From Bradyrhizobium sp. CCGE-LA001 (GTDB taxonomy: Bacteria > Pseudomonadota > Alphaproteobacteria > Rhizobiales > Xanthobacteraceae), in NCBI RefSeq assembly GCF_000296215.2, contig NZ_CP013949.1, positions 3,837,501 to 3,901,500 on the forward strand: a stretch of 64,000 nt of DNA, read 5' to 3'. A program made the position numbers and the translations under genes. A model generated the notes under the pieces. That model did no database searches and was not told the origin of the DNA. It saw only the letters and a list, made by a program, of their open reading frames with translations. Of this stretch, positions 49,630 through 57,722 are shown in pieces. Positions within the stretch are counted from its first letter, which is position 1; each line of letters starts with the position of its first letter.

Positions 49630-50493
49630 TTAGACGTTCAGGACTGCCACGATCTCGTAGGTGTCCGGATTGATGATCACGATCTCTTCCTTGACCAGGA
49701 TGTACTTGTAGGTTCGCCACTCCGGATAGATCGACACGACCCGCGACGGCAAGGTGTGGAAGGTAATGCCCTCGCGCGGCACGCGGGTGCCGACCGAGAT
49801 CGAGAAGTTCACGTTGGTCACTGGGGCCACGCGCTCCTCGCGGATCACTGACGTGATCTGCGTCCGCTGCTCGGTCGAGAGCTTGCCAGCGGCGCCGGCC
49901 TGGCCGACCGTGGTCGAGGTCGAGCTCTGACCCTGCGCGTTCTGGTTCGTACCGGTGCCGGTCTGGCCCTGAGCATTCTGGTTGGTGCTCGTGCCGGTGC
50001 CCTGTCGGGTCTCGGCATTGTTGGTCGAGGTGCCGCTCTTGCTGCCCTCAGCCTTCATGTCCTTCTGGTCCTTGCCGGACTTCGTCGAGTCCTTGCTGGT
50101 GTCCTGGCTCATGCTCTTGGACTTGTCTTGTTGGGACTTGTCCATCTGGCCCTGCGCGCGGTCGTCGGTGCGCTGGCCCTTGGTGCCGGCCTTGTCGTCG
50201 GCGTTCTTGTTCATCGCGCCGCCGGAGGATCGCTCATCCTTCATCGCGCCGGACTTGTCTTCGGACGTGCGGCTGGAGCCGCCGGCCTGGCCGACGGTGC
50301 CCTTGTCCTTACTCATGGAATCGCGGCCCATCGAGCCGCCGCGCTCGGCGGCGCCGCCGGAAGGCTGCGAGTGCTGCGTCTGTGCGCCACCGGCGCCGCC
50401 GCTGTCGCGGCCCATGGTGCCCTGTGCGTTCGCCAGACCGGTGCCCGCGACGAGTGCGACTGCGGCAACCGAGATCATAAAGCGGTTCAACAT
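49630..50493 (-). CDS. DUF1236 secreted protein
   Basis: A 287-residue exported protein: signal peptide (MLNRFMISVAAVALVAGTGLANA), about 170 residues of low-complexity Ser/Gly/Lys/Gln sequence with SMSKDKG-like and NQNAQGQTGTGT repeats, then a DUF1236 C-terminal domain (LSTEQRTQITSVIREERVAP, VNFSISVGTRVPREG, SIYPEWRTYKYILVKEEIVI and VIINPDTYEIVAVL). GAGGAG precedes ATG 50493. An EcfG promoter lies 45 bases upstream, so it is probably part of the general stress response. Confidence 0.88.
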   Translation of the reverse strand: MLNRFMISVAAVALVAGTGLANAQGTMGRDSGGAGGAQTQHSQPSGGAAERGGSMGRDSMSKDKGTVGQAGGSSRTSEDKSGAMKDERSSGGAMNKNADDKAGTKGQRTDDRAQGQMDKSQQDKSKSMSQDTSKDSTKSGKDQKDMKAEGSKSGTSTNNAETRQGTGTSTNQNAQGQTGTGTNQNAQGQSSTSTTVGQAGAAGKLSTEQRTQITSVIREERVAPVTNVNFSISVGTRVPREGITFHTLPSRVVSIYPEWRTYKYILVKEEIVIINPDTYEIVAVLNV

Positions 50494-50537
50494 CGAAATT
50501 CTCCTCACGTGTTTATCGCGTCATTGCCCGCGCCAAC

Positions 50538-50562
50538 AACGAAAGGAGATTTCAGTTGTTCC
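50538..50562 (-). promoter_or_regulatory. EcfG (general stress) promoter of the DUF1236 gene
   Basis: Read on the minus strand, GGAAC (50562-50558) and CGTT (50541-50538) are separated by exactly 16 bases, a full match to the EcfG consensus. Predicted transcription start is near 50531, giving a 38-base leader before ATG 50493. Confidence 0.7.
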
Positions 50563-50640
50563 GGAACTTCGCCTGTTCCGCGGCATTTGTTTGTTGAATG
50601 CCAGATGAATGACTTTGCACGATGACGCCAACGTCTAGCG

Positions 50641-50669
50641 CAAAAAAGGCCGGCTTTTCAGCCGGCCTT
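50641..50669 (-). terminator. Terminator of the DsbA-family gene
   Basis: Perfect nine-base stem AAGGCCGGC (50646-50654) / GCCGGCCTT (50661-50669); on the minus strand it is followed by a run of six T. It is about 30 bases past the stop at 50700. Confidence 0.9.
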
Positions 50670-50699
50670 CTCGCGTCTCCAATCTCGTAAAATGTGCGA

Positions 50700-51467
50700 T
50701 CAGCAGGCCGCTTTGCCGCAGCGGGCCATGCCGATCTTTTCCTTGAGGGCTTCGACGCCGACGGCACCGATCACGATCTGCTTGCCGATCACGTAGCTCG
50801 GCGTGCCGTTCATGCCCATCGCTTCGGCGAGCTTGAAGTTCTCCTCGATCGTGGCGCGCACTTCAGGGCTGGCGATGTCCTTTTCGATCTTGGCGGTGTC
50901 GAGGCCGGCCTCCTTGGCTGCCTGAATCGCGCGCGCCTTGTCCGCGGCGCCGCGACCGCTGAGCAGCTTCTGATGGAAGTCGAGATATTTCTTGCCGGTG
51001 GGATCCTGCATGCGCACGGCAACCGCGACCTGCGCCGCTTCGACCGAGCCTTGGCTCAGCACCGGAAACTCCTTGAGCACGACCTTCAGCTTCGGGTCGC
51101 CCTTCATGATGGTGAGCATGTCGTCCATCGCGCGCTTGCAGTAGCCGCAATTGTAGTCGAAGAACTCGACGAAGGTGACGTCGCCGTCCTTGTTGCCGAG
51201 CACGACCTGGCGCGGCGAGTTGAAGATCGCGTCGGCATTCTGCGCGATGCTGGCCTCGTGCTTCTGCGTCTCGGCCGCGGCCTGGCGCTTGCTAAGCTCG
51301 GCCATCGCTTCCTCAAGCACCTCGGGATGGCTGACGATATAGTTCTTGATGATCTTCTCGATCTCGGTGCGCTGCGTGTCGGAGAAGCTGTCGGCCGACG
51401 CAGGCGCGGGTACGCCGAACATGGCGAGCGCGAACAGCGCGGGAGCAAGCAGGCGCAGCGAAGGCAT
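50700..51467 (-). CDS. DsbA family periplasmic thiol oxidoreductase
   Basis: A 255-residue exported protein: signal peptide cleaved after PASA (residue 25), an N-terminal helical extension (EIEKIIKNYIVSHPEVLEEAM), and a thioredoxin-fold DsbA domain with the active-site pair C107-G-Y-C110 in FFDYNCGYCKRAM and the cis-Pro loop NGTPSYVIGKQ. The C terminus has another cysteine pair (ARCGKAAC). The N-terminal extension is typical of the ScsC/BdbD-like group and may trimerise. ATG 51467 has AGAGGA upstream. The M48 protease gene precedes it on the same strand. Confidence 0.92.
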   Translation of the reverse strand: MPSLRLLAPALFALAMFGVPAPASADSFSDTQRTEIEKIIKNYIVSHPEVLEEAMAELSKRQAAAETQKHEASIAQNADAIFNSPRQVVLGNKDGDVTFVEFFDYNCGYCKRAMDDMLTIMKGDPKLKVVLKEFPVLSQGSVEAAQVAVAVRMQDPTGKKYLDFHQKLLSGRGAADKARAIQAAKEAGLDTAKIEKDIASPEVRATIEENFKLAEAMGMNGTPSYVIGKQIVIGAVGVEALKEKIGMARCGKAAC

Positions 51468-51564
51468 GGGCAAAATCCTCTTATCCAAAGCAGGTTTCGA
51501 TGAAACGTCCCGGACTCAAAGCGCGATGTCGTGACGTCGTGGGTCGGGCGTCGTTTGCGTTGCG

Positions 51565-52965
51565 TCAGTTGCGTGGCGGCTTGGATGCCACGATGTCGTC
51601 GGCCTTGACCCATCCGGGCGTGCCGACGGCGAAACGGGTTTTCGCGCGCGTGGCGAGCTCGCGGGCGGTCTTGTTGTCGCCGCGCAAATAGGCGGCCTGC
51701 GCGGATGCGAGATCCGCCTCGGCATAGTCTCCCTTCCGGCCATAGGCCATCGCGAGCTGGGTATAGCCGAGCACGGCCTCGGGCTCTCGTGCCACCGCGG
51801 CGCGGAGAATCCGAACGGCGTCGTCGGTGTAGGCCTTATTATCGGTTCCAACCAGAGCCTGCCCAAGTAACATCTCGATGAGGGGGGCATTGTTCGACAG
51901 CTGAGCCGCCTTGCGCAGGGGAGCGATGGCCTCGGCCGCCTTGCCGCTCTCCAGCAAGGCCTGGCCGCGCACCTCATAGAAGTACGGGTTGTTCGGCTGG
52001 ACCTGGATCAGCGCGTCGATCTGGGCGAGGGCGCTGCGCAAGTCTCCGTGCAGATAGGTGCTGATGGCGCGGGCATAGCGCGCCGGCGTGCTGTCGTTGG
52101 TCTGAGGATAGCGGCGATACACCGTCTCCGGCCGCTCCATGAAGGCGGAGATCTTGGCGCGCACCATGTCGTGGCGGAGCTGGAGCGCGGGATCGTCCTT
52201 TTTGTCCCAATAGGGGCTGGAGCTCGCGAACTCCTGAAGCGCGGCGACGCGCTCGGCCGGCATCGGGTGCGACTGGAGGTAGGGATCGGCGCCGCGCGCA
52301 GCGAACAGGCTCTCGCTGGTGAAGCGCTTGAAGGTCTCGTACATGCCCTTGGGCGATTGTGCCGTCGCGGTCAGGAATTTCACGCCAGCACGGTCGGCGT
52401 TCTCCTCCTGCTGGCGCTGATAGGACAACAGCGTACGGCGGATCACTTCCTGCGGAGCCGAGAGCGCGGCCGCGCCGGCATTGGCAAGGCCGTTGTTGCC
52501 GGCGCTGCTGCGCTGGGTGCTGCCGGCTGCGATCGCGCCGGCGCCGAGCAGCATCGCGATGATCATCTGGGTCTGGGCGGTGGCGAGCTGCTCGCGCAGC
52601 TTGGACAGATGGCCGCCCGCCAGATGCCCGGTCTCGTGCGCGAGGACGCCGATGATCTGGTTCGGCGTCTCAGACTGTAGCAGCGCGCCCCAATTGACGA
52701 AGATGCGACGGCCGTCCGCGACGAACGCGTTGAACGAGCCGTCGTTGATGATCACCATCTGGATGTTGTGCTTCTCCAGGCCGGCGACGCGCAGGATGGG
52801 GCGGGTATAGTCGCGCAGCAGCTGCTCGGTTTCGGTGTCGCGCAGGACCGGCGGCCCCTTGGCTTGCGCGCGCACGGCCGAGAACGGCGTCAGCACGATC
52901 GCCGCAGCCGTGACGAGGGCGGTAAGGACAGAGGCCTTCTTGCGCAATGCGGTCTGGAGCAACAT
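51565..52965 (-). CDS. M48 family metalloprotease with TPR repeats (BepA-like)
   Basis: A 466-residue periplasmic protease. After the signal peptide (VLTALVTAAAIVLTPFSAVRA) come a substrate region (NDGSFNAFVADGRRIFV), the zinc motif H110-ETG-H114 in IIGVLAHETGHLAGGH, the third ligand region (ENADRAGVKFL) and a C-terminal set of TPR helices (YFYEVRGQALLESGKAAEAI). BepA degrades stalled outer-membrane protein precursors. ATG 52965 lies against a tandem repeat and has no good ribosome site. Confidence 0.93.
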   Translation of the reverse strand: MLLQTALRKKASVLTALVTAAAIVLTPFSAVRAQAKGPPVLRDTETEQLLRDYTRPILRVAGLEKHNIQMVIINDGSFNAFVADGRRIFVNWGALLQSETPNQIIGVLAHETGHLAGGHLSKLREQLATAQTQMIIAMLLGAGAIAAGSTQRSSAGNNGLANAGAAALSAPQEVIRRTLLSYQRQQEENADRAGVKFLTATAQSPKGMYETFKRFTSESLFAARGADPYLQSHPMPAERVAALQEFASSSPYWDKKDDPALQLRHDMVRAKISAFMERPETVYRRYPQTNDSTPARYARAISTYLHGDLRSALAQIDALIQVQPNNPYFYEVRGQALLESGKAAEAIAPLRKAAQLSNNAPLIEMLLGQALVGTDNKAYTDDAVRILRAAVAREPEAVLGYTQLAMAYGRKGDYAEADLASAQAAYLRGDNKTARELATRAKTRFAVGTPGWVKADDIVASKPPRN

Positions 52966-52966
52966 C

Positions 52967-52994
52967 AAACGGTCTGGGTCAAACGGTCTTGGTC
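52967..52994. repeat. Tandem 14-base duplication before the M48 gene
   Basis: AAACGGTCTGGGTC (52967-52980) is followed immediately by AAACGGTCTTGGTC (52981-52994), one mismatch in 14. It ends one base from the M48 start codon at 52965-52963 and so replaces the usual ribosome binding region. Confidence 0.7.
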
Positions 52995-53168
52995 GAGCAG
53001 TTCAGTGATCGGTTTTGGCGATTGGCGGCGGACCGGATACGCGATATGCCCTTGGGGCCCCCTATGCGCCGTACCCCTTAAGAGCCGTACAATGCGGCTA
53101 GTCTGGGGCGCAAGGGCCCCCGTTTTCCCGGCCGGCCGGACGTTTCGCCAGCCAAATAGCAGATATCG

Positions 53169-54356
53169 ATGCACGATGCGACATTGAGGAACCGGTTGGG
53201 GCAGTGGCTCGATCCCTCCCGCCGCAGCGATGTTCCCCCGTTCATGGTGATGGACGTGATGGCCGCGGCGGCCCGAATCGAGGCCGCCGGCGGCCATGTC
53301 ATCCACATGGAGGTCGGCCAGCCCGCGGCCGGCGCGCCCAGGACCGCGATCGCGGCCGCCCATGCCGCGCTCGAGGCGGGGCGGATTGATTATACCTCGG
53401 CGCTCGGCATCCCCTCGCTGCGCCAGCGCATCGCCCGGCATTATCGCGCGGTCCATGGCTGCGAGGTCAATCCCGAGCGGATCGTGGTGACCACCGGGTC
53501 GTCCGGCGGATTCATCCTGGCGTTCCTGTCGATGTTCGAGCCGGGCGATCGCGTCGCCGTGACGGTGCCCGGCTATCCGCCATACCGCCATATCCTCACC
53601 GCGCTCGGCTGCGAGCCGGTGCTGATCGAGACCATGCACGAGACGCGCCATGCGCTGACCGGCGAGGCGCTGCTCGCAGCCCATCGCAAGGCGCCGCTGA
53701 AGGGCGTGCTGGTCGGCAGCCCCGCCAATCCGACGGGGACCATGATGTCCCGCGAGGCGCTCGCGGGACTCATCACCGCGGCGGAGGACGCCGGCATCCG
53801 TTTCATCTCGGACGAGATCTATCACGGGCTCGACTACGCGTTTCCGGCGGTGACGGCAGCCGCGCTGTCGGACCACGCACTCGTGATCAATTCCTTCTCG
53901 AAATATTTTTGCATGACGGGCTGGCGCGTCGGCTGGATGATCGTGCCCGAAATCCTGGTGCGGCCGATCGAGCGGCTCCAGCAGAACCTTTCGATCTCGG
54001 TGCCGTCACTGTCGCAAATCGCGGCAGAGGCGGCTTTCGACGGCGCGGCCGAGATGGAGGAGATCAAGCACGGCTATCAGGAAAACCGGCGCATTTTGAT
54101 CGAGGGATTGCCGAAGGCCGGGCTCAGCAAGTTCCTGCCGGCGGATGGTGCATTCTATCTCTATGCCGACGTCTCGGACTTTACCTCCGACAGTTTCGAA
54201 TTCGCCAAGCAGATGCTGGAAGAGGCCCATGTCGCGGCGACGCCGGGCCTCGATTTCGACCCGATCCATGGACGCTCCTTCGTCCGATTTTCCTACGCAC
54301 GTTCGCCTGAAGAGATGCGGGAGGCAGTTGACCGGATCGCTCACTGGCTTAAATAG
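53169..54356 (+). CDS. Class I/II pyridoxal phosphate aminotransferase
   Basis: A 395-residue fold-type I PLP enzyme: VIHMEVGQPAAGAPRTAI, GSSGGFILAFLSMFEPGDRV, VGSPANPTGTMMSREAL, DEIYHGLDYAF and the PLP lysine K245 in INSFSKYFCMTGWRVGWM. It follows the aspartate aminotransferase pattern, with the arginine in FVRFSYARSPEEM binding a carboxylate. Amino acid specificity is not decidable from sequence. bioY follows 32 bases later on the same strand. Confidence 0.92.
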   Translation: MHDATLRNRLGQWLDPSRRSDVPPFMVMDVMAAAARIEAAGGHVIHMEVGQPAAGAPRTAIAAAHAALEAGRIDYTSALGIPSLRQRIARHYRAVHGCEVNPERIVVTTGSSGGFILAFLSMFEPGDRVAVTVPGYPPYRHILTALGCEPVLIETMHETRHALTGEALLAAHRKAPLKGVLVGSPANPTGTMMSREALAGLITAAEDAGIRFISDEIYHGLDYAFPAVTAAALSDHALVINSFSKYFCMTGWRVGWMIVPEILVRPIERLQQNLSISVPSLSQIAAEAAFDGAAEMEEIKHGYQENRRILIEGLPKAGLSKFLPADGAFYLYADVSDFTSDSFEFAKQMLEEAHVAATPGLDFDPIHGRSFVRFSYARSPEEMREAVDRIAHWLK

Positions 54357-54388
54357 CCGCCAGCTTTCGACAGCCTCCGGAGTTCAAC

Positions 54389-55003
54389 TTGTCCGACCGA
54401 TCTGCCCCGTCTGCCGCCGCTTCGCATTCACCTCTCGCCGCCTTGATGTGGCCGACCCGACCGGGCGAAACCGTTGGTGCGCTGCGCGCGATCGTGCTGA
54501 TCGCACTCGGCACCGCGCTGATGACGCTATCGGCCAAGGTGAACCTGCCGCTGCCTTACGTGCCCATGACGTTGCAGACGCTGGTGGTGCTGATGATCGG
54601 TGCCGCCTATGGCTGGCGCCTTGGCAGCGCAACCATGATTGCCTACCTCGCGGAGGGCGCGCTCGGGCTGCCGGTGTTTGCCGGCCCGGTGGGTGGGATC
54701 GCGCCGCTGGTCGGGCCGACCGCGGGCTATCTGTTCGGTTTCGTTGTGGCAGCCTTCGTGACCGGTTGGCTCGCCGAACGCGGCTGGGATCGCAGCGTGG
54801 TGCTGCTGTTTGCGGCAATGGCCGTGGGCCATGCCGTCATTCTCGCTGCCGGGTTTGGCTGGCTGGCCTTTGGTCTCGGTCTCGGCGCCGCGAAGGCCTG
54901 GCAGGTCGGCATCGCTCCGTTCATCGCGGGTTCGCTGGTCAAGAACGCGCTCGGCGCGGCGTTGATGCCGGCAGCACGCCGCATCGTCGATCGCCGCGGG
55001 TAA
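54389..55003 (+). CDS. bioY: BioY biotin transporter
   Basis: A 204-residue BioY substrate-binding membrane protein with six helices: VPMTLQTLVVLMIGAAYGW is the family signature, followed by GALGLPVFAGPVGGIAPLVGPTAGYLFGF. BioY works alone at low rate or with an ECF energising module; no ecfAT genes are in the window. The start is TTG 54389, with CGGAG at a normal distance; the frame lacks a nearby ATG that keeps the first helix. It may feed biotin to AccB. Confidence 0.92.
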   Translation: MSDRSAPSAAASHSPLAALMWPTRPGETVGALRAIVLIALGTALMTLSAKVNLPLPYVPMTLQTLVVLMIGAAYGWRLGSATMIAYLAEGALGLPVFAGPVGGIAPLVGPTAGYLFGFVVAAFVTGWLAERGWDRSVVLLFAAMAVGHAVILAAGFGWLAFGLGLGAAKAWQVGIAPFIAGSLVKNALGAALMPAARRIVDRRG

Positions 55004-55086
55004 AGAGCGATACAACCAGCAGTTTGAATTGACAGGGCCGGCCAAGTTGATCTTGGCTGGCCCGAGTCTTTGAGGGGAGTGAAACC

Positions 55087-56421
55087 ATGACGACGACAAC
55101 GATGACGGGGGCGCCGGTCGCGCCGCCCGCCGCCAAGCCGTGGTACAAGGTCCTCTACGTGCAGGTGCTGATCGCCATCGTGCTCGGCGCCATCGTCGGC
55201 TGGTTGTGGCCGTCGTTCGCGACCAACGACTGGATCAAGGCGATGGGCGACGGCTTCATCAAGCTGATCAAGATGGTGATCGCCCCGATCATCTTCTGCA
55301 CCGTGGTCTCGGGCATCGCTCACATCCAAGACGCCAAGAAGGTCGGCCGCATCGGCGTCAAGGCGCTGGTCTATTTCGAGGTCGTCTCGACCTTCGCGCT
55401 GGTGATCGGACTTGTCATCGGCAATCTGGTGAAGCCGGGCGCGGGCTTCGGCAGCGGCGCAGCAAACGAGGCGGCCGTCGCCAATTACGCCAAGCAGGCC
55501 GCCGGCCAGAAGTCCGTCGACTTCGTGCTGCACATCATTCCGGACACCGTGGTCGGCGCCTTCGCGCAAGGCGAGATCCTGCAGGTATTGCTGTTCTCGG
55601 TGCTGTTCGGCTTCGCGCTCATGAGCCTCGGCGAGCGCGGCCACACCATCCGCAGCTTCATCGACGACGCCGCCCATGCCGTGTTCGGCGTCATCTCGAT
55701 CGTGATGCGCGCAGCGCCGATCGGCGCATTCGGCGCGATGGCCTACACGATCGGCAAGTTCGGCACTGGCGCGATCCTCAACCTCGTCGGCCTGATCGCG
55801 ACCTTCTACGTCACCGCGGCGCTGTTCGTTTTCGTCGTGCTCGGCCTCATCGCGCGCATGGCCGGGTTCTCGATCTTCAAGTTCCTGGCCTACATCAAGG
55901 ACGAACTGCTGATCGTGCTCGGCACGTCGTCCTCGGAAAGCGCGCTGCCATCCTTGATGGAGAAGCTGGAGCGGCTCGGCTGCTCCAAATCGGTGGTCGG
56001 TCTCGTGGTGCCAACCGGGTACTCGTTCAATCTCGACGGCACCAACATCTACATGACGCTTGCTACGCTCTTCATCGCCCAGGCGCTCGGCTACGATCTG
56101 AGCTTCAGCCAGCAGGCCACGATCCTGGTCGTGGCGATGCTGACCTCGAAGGGCGCTTCCGGCATCACCGGTGCGGGCTTCATCACGCTGGCGGCGACGC
56201 TCGCCGTGGTCGATCCGCGGCTCGTGCCGGGCATGGCGATCGTGCTCGGCATCGACAAGTTCATGAGCGAGTGTCGCGCGCTGACCAATCTGTGCGGCAA
56301 CGGCGTCGCCTGCGTGATCGTCGCCTGGTGGGAGGGCGAGCTCGACCGCGACAAGCTCAACGCCAACCTCGCCAAGGAGATCGATCCGACCGACATGGAG
56401 ACGGCGATCACGACGGACTGA
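55087..56421 (+). CDS. dctA: C4-dicarboxylate / cation symporter (DctA-type)
   Basis: A 444-residue glutamate transporter-fold protein. Marks are KPWYKVLYVQVLIAIVLGAI, KMVIAPIIFCTVVSGIAHI, the serine-rich loop GTSSSESALPSLMEKLERLG, TGYSFNLDGTNIYMTLATLF and SKGASGITGAGFITLAATL. DctA imports succinate, fumarate and malate with protons, the main carbon route in rhizobial symbiosis. Whether this is the symbiotic DctA or a paralogue is not shown here; no dctBD genes are near. ATG 55087. Confidence 0.9.
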   Translation: MTTTTMTGAPVAPPAAKPWYKVLYVQVLIAIVLGAIVGWLWPSFATNDWIKAMGDGFIKLIKMVIAPIIFCTVVSGIAHIQDAKKVGRIGVKALVYFEVVSTFALVIGLVIGNLVKPGAGFGSGAANEAAVANYAKQAAGQKSVDFVLHIIPDTVVGAFAQGEILQVLLFSVLFGFALMSLGERGHTIRSFIDDAAHAVFGVISIVMRAAPIGAFGAMAYTIGKFGTGAILNLVGLIATFYVTAALFVFVVLGLIARMAGFSIFKFLAYIKDELLIVLGTSSSESALPSLMEKLERLGCSKSVVGLVVPTGYSFNLDGTNIYMTLATLFIAQALGYDLSFSQQATILVVAMLTSKGASGITGAGFITLAATLAVVDPRLVPGMAIVLGIDKFMSECRALTNLCGNGVACVIVAWWEGELDRDKLNANLAKEIDPTDMETAITTD

Positions 56422-56464
56422 TCGGCGCAAGGCGGCGTTGTCCAGCAACAGCGCAGGCCGAGAG

Positions 56465-57697
56465 CTAAAACCGCTCCGGCCTGTACGGCGCCGGATCGAT
56501 CGCCGGCGTCTCGCCGCTCATGATCTCGGCGAGCAGGCGTCCGGTCGCGGGTCCCAGCGTAAAGCCCTGGTGGCCGTGGCCGAAATTCATCCAAAGGCCC
56601 TGATGTCGCGGAGCCTGGCCGAGCACCGGCAGCATGTCGGGCGTGCAGGGGCGGGTGCCGAACCACGGATCGGGCTCGACCCGCTTGCCGAGGTCGATCA
56701 GTTCGCGCGCGGAGGCTTCGGCGCTGGCGAGCTGCACCGGTGTCGCCAGCGCGTCCATGCCGGTCAATTCCGCGCCGGTGGTGATGCGGATGCCCTTGGC
56801 CATCGGACCCATGGCGTAGCCGCCGCCCTTGTCGACGAGAGGCAGGTCGAGCGAGGCGCCGCCGCTGTAGTGCATGTGGTAGCCGCGCTTGCGCACCAGC
56901 GGAATGCGATAGCCGAACCTGTGCAGCAGATCGGGCGACCACGGCCCGAGCGTCACGACGGCGTGGGGCGCGTCGAGACGCCCCTGGTCCGTGTCGACCG
57001 ACCAGCCGGTCGCGGTCTGCCGTAGGCTCTGCGCATCACCGAGAACGATGGTGCCGCCGAGGCGCTCGAACAGCTCGGCATAGGCCGTGACCAGGGCGCC
57101 GGGATCGGACACGGTCCAGGTGTCGAGCCAATGGATCGCGCCGGGAAGATCGTCGCGCAGGATCGGCTCGGCCTTGGCGAGCTCGGCCCCCGTGAGCGTG
57201 CGAAACTTCACCCCGAACTCGCGCTGGTCTTGTTCCGCCGCCTTGATGGCGAGATCGAGGGAGGCGGCGTCGCGATGCAAATGCCGGTATCCCGCGCGGC
57301 GGATGAGATTGTCGGCATGGGCTTCACGAATGAGAATGTCGTGCTCCGCCGTCGCGTAGGCGATCAGCCGCGCCCAGGCCTCGCTCGCCTCGCGATGGCG
57401 CTTCGGCGCCGAATGCCACCAATAGCGCAGCAACGGCTCGATATGGCGATGAAGCGACGACAGGCTGTAGCGCACGTCGTTGGTGCGGCCGGTCGCGATC
57501 TTCAGGAGCGTGGCGAGGTCGCGCGGCATCGGGTAGGGGCGGACCGCTTCCGCCTGGATCATGCCGGCATTGCCGTAGCTGGTCTCGCGGCCCGGCTCCC
57601 TGCGATCGACGAGCGTGACGGACCAGCCGCGCTTGCGCAGGTGCAGCGCCGCGCTGACGCCGATCATGCCGCCGCCGAGAACGATCACGCTTTGCAT
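56465..57697 (-). CDS. DadA-like D-amino acid dehydrogenase
   Basis: A 410-residue FAD oxidoreductase of the DAO family. The dinucleotide motif is VIVLGGGMIGVSAALHLRKRG; other blocks are VTLVDRREPGRETSYGNAGMIQ, KFRTLTGAELAKAEPIL, the FAD-binding GYHMHYSG and the C-terminal GLWMNFGHGHQGFTLGPATG. This is the D-amino acid dehydrogenase/sarcosine oxidase group; substrate by pattern is a D-amino acid. It is convergent with dctA (43 bases) and in line with the amidase gene. Confidence 0.88.
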   Translation of the reverse strand: MQSVIVLGGGMIGVSAALHLRKRGWSVTLVDRREPGRETSYGNAGMIQAEAVRPYPMPRDLATLLKIATGRTNDVRYSLSSLHRHIEPLLRYWWHSAPKRHREASEAWARLIAYATAEHDILIREAHADNLIRRAGYRHLHRDAASLDLAIKAAEQDQREFGVKFRTLTGAELAKAEPILRDDLPGAIHWLDTWTVSDPGALVTAYAELFERLGGTIVLGDAQSLRQTATGWSVDTDQGRLDAPHAVVTLGPWSPDLLHRFGYRIPLVRKRGYHMHYSGGASLDLPLVDKGGGYAMGPMAKGIRITTGAELTGMDALATPVQLASAEASARELIDLGKRVEPDPWFGTRPCTPDMLPVLGQAPRHQGLWMNFGHGHQGFTLGPATGRLLAEIMSGETPAIDPAPYRPERF

Positions 57698-57722
57698 TGG
57701 CAGAATCTCCTGTCGGACCGGG

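Noticed and set aside
54727..56448. Minus-strand 573-codon frame over bioY and dctA
   Set aside because: Antisense shadow; it crosses two real genes and their intergenic space.
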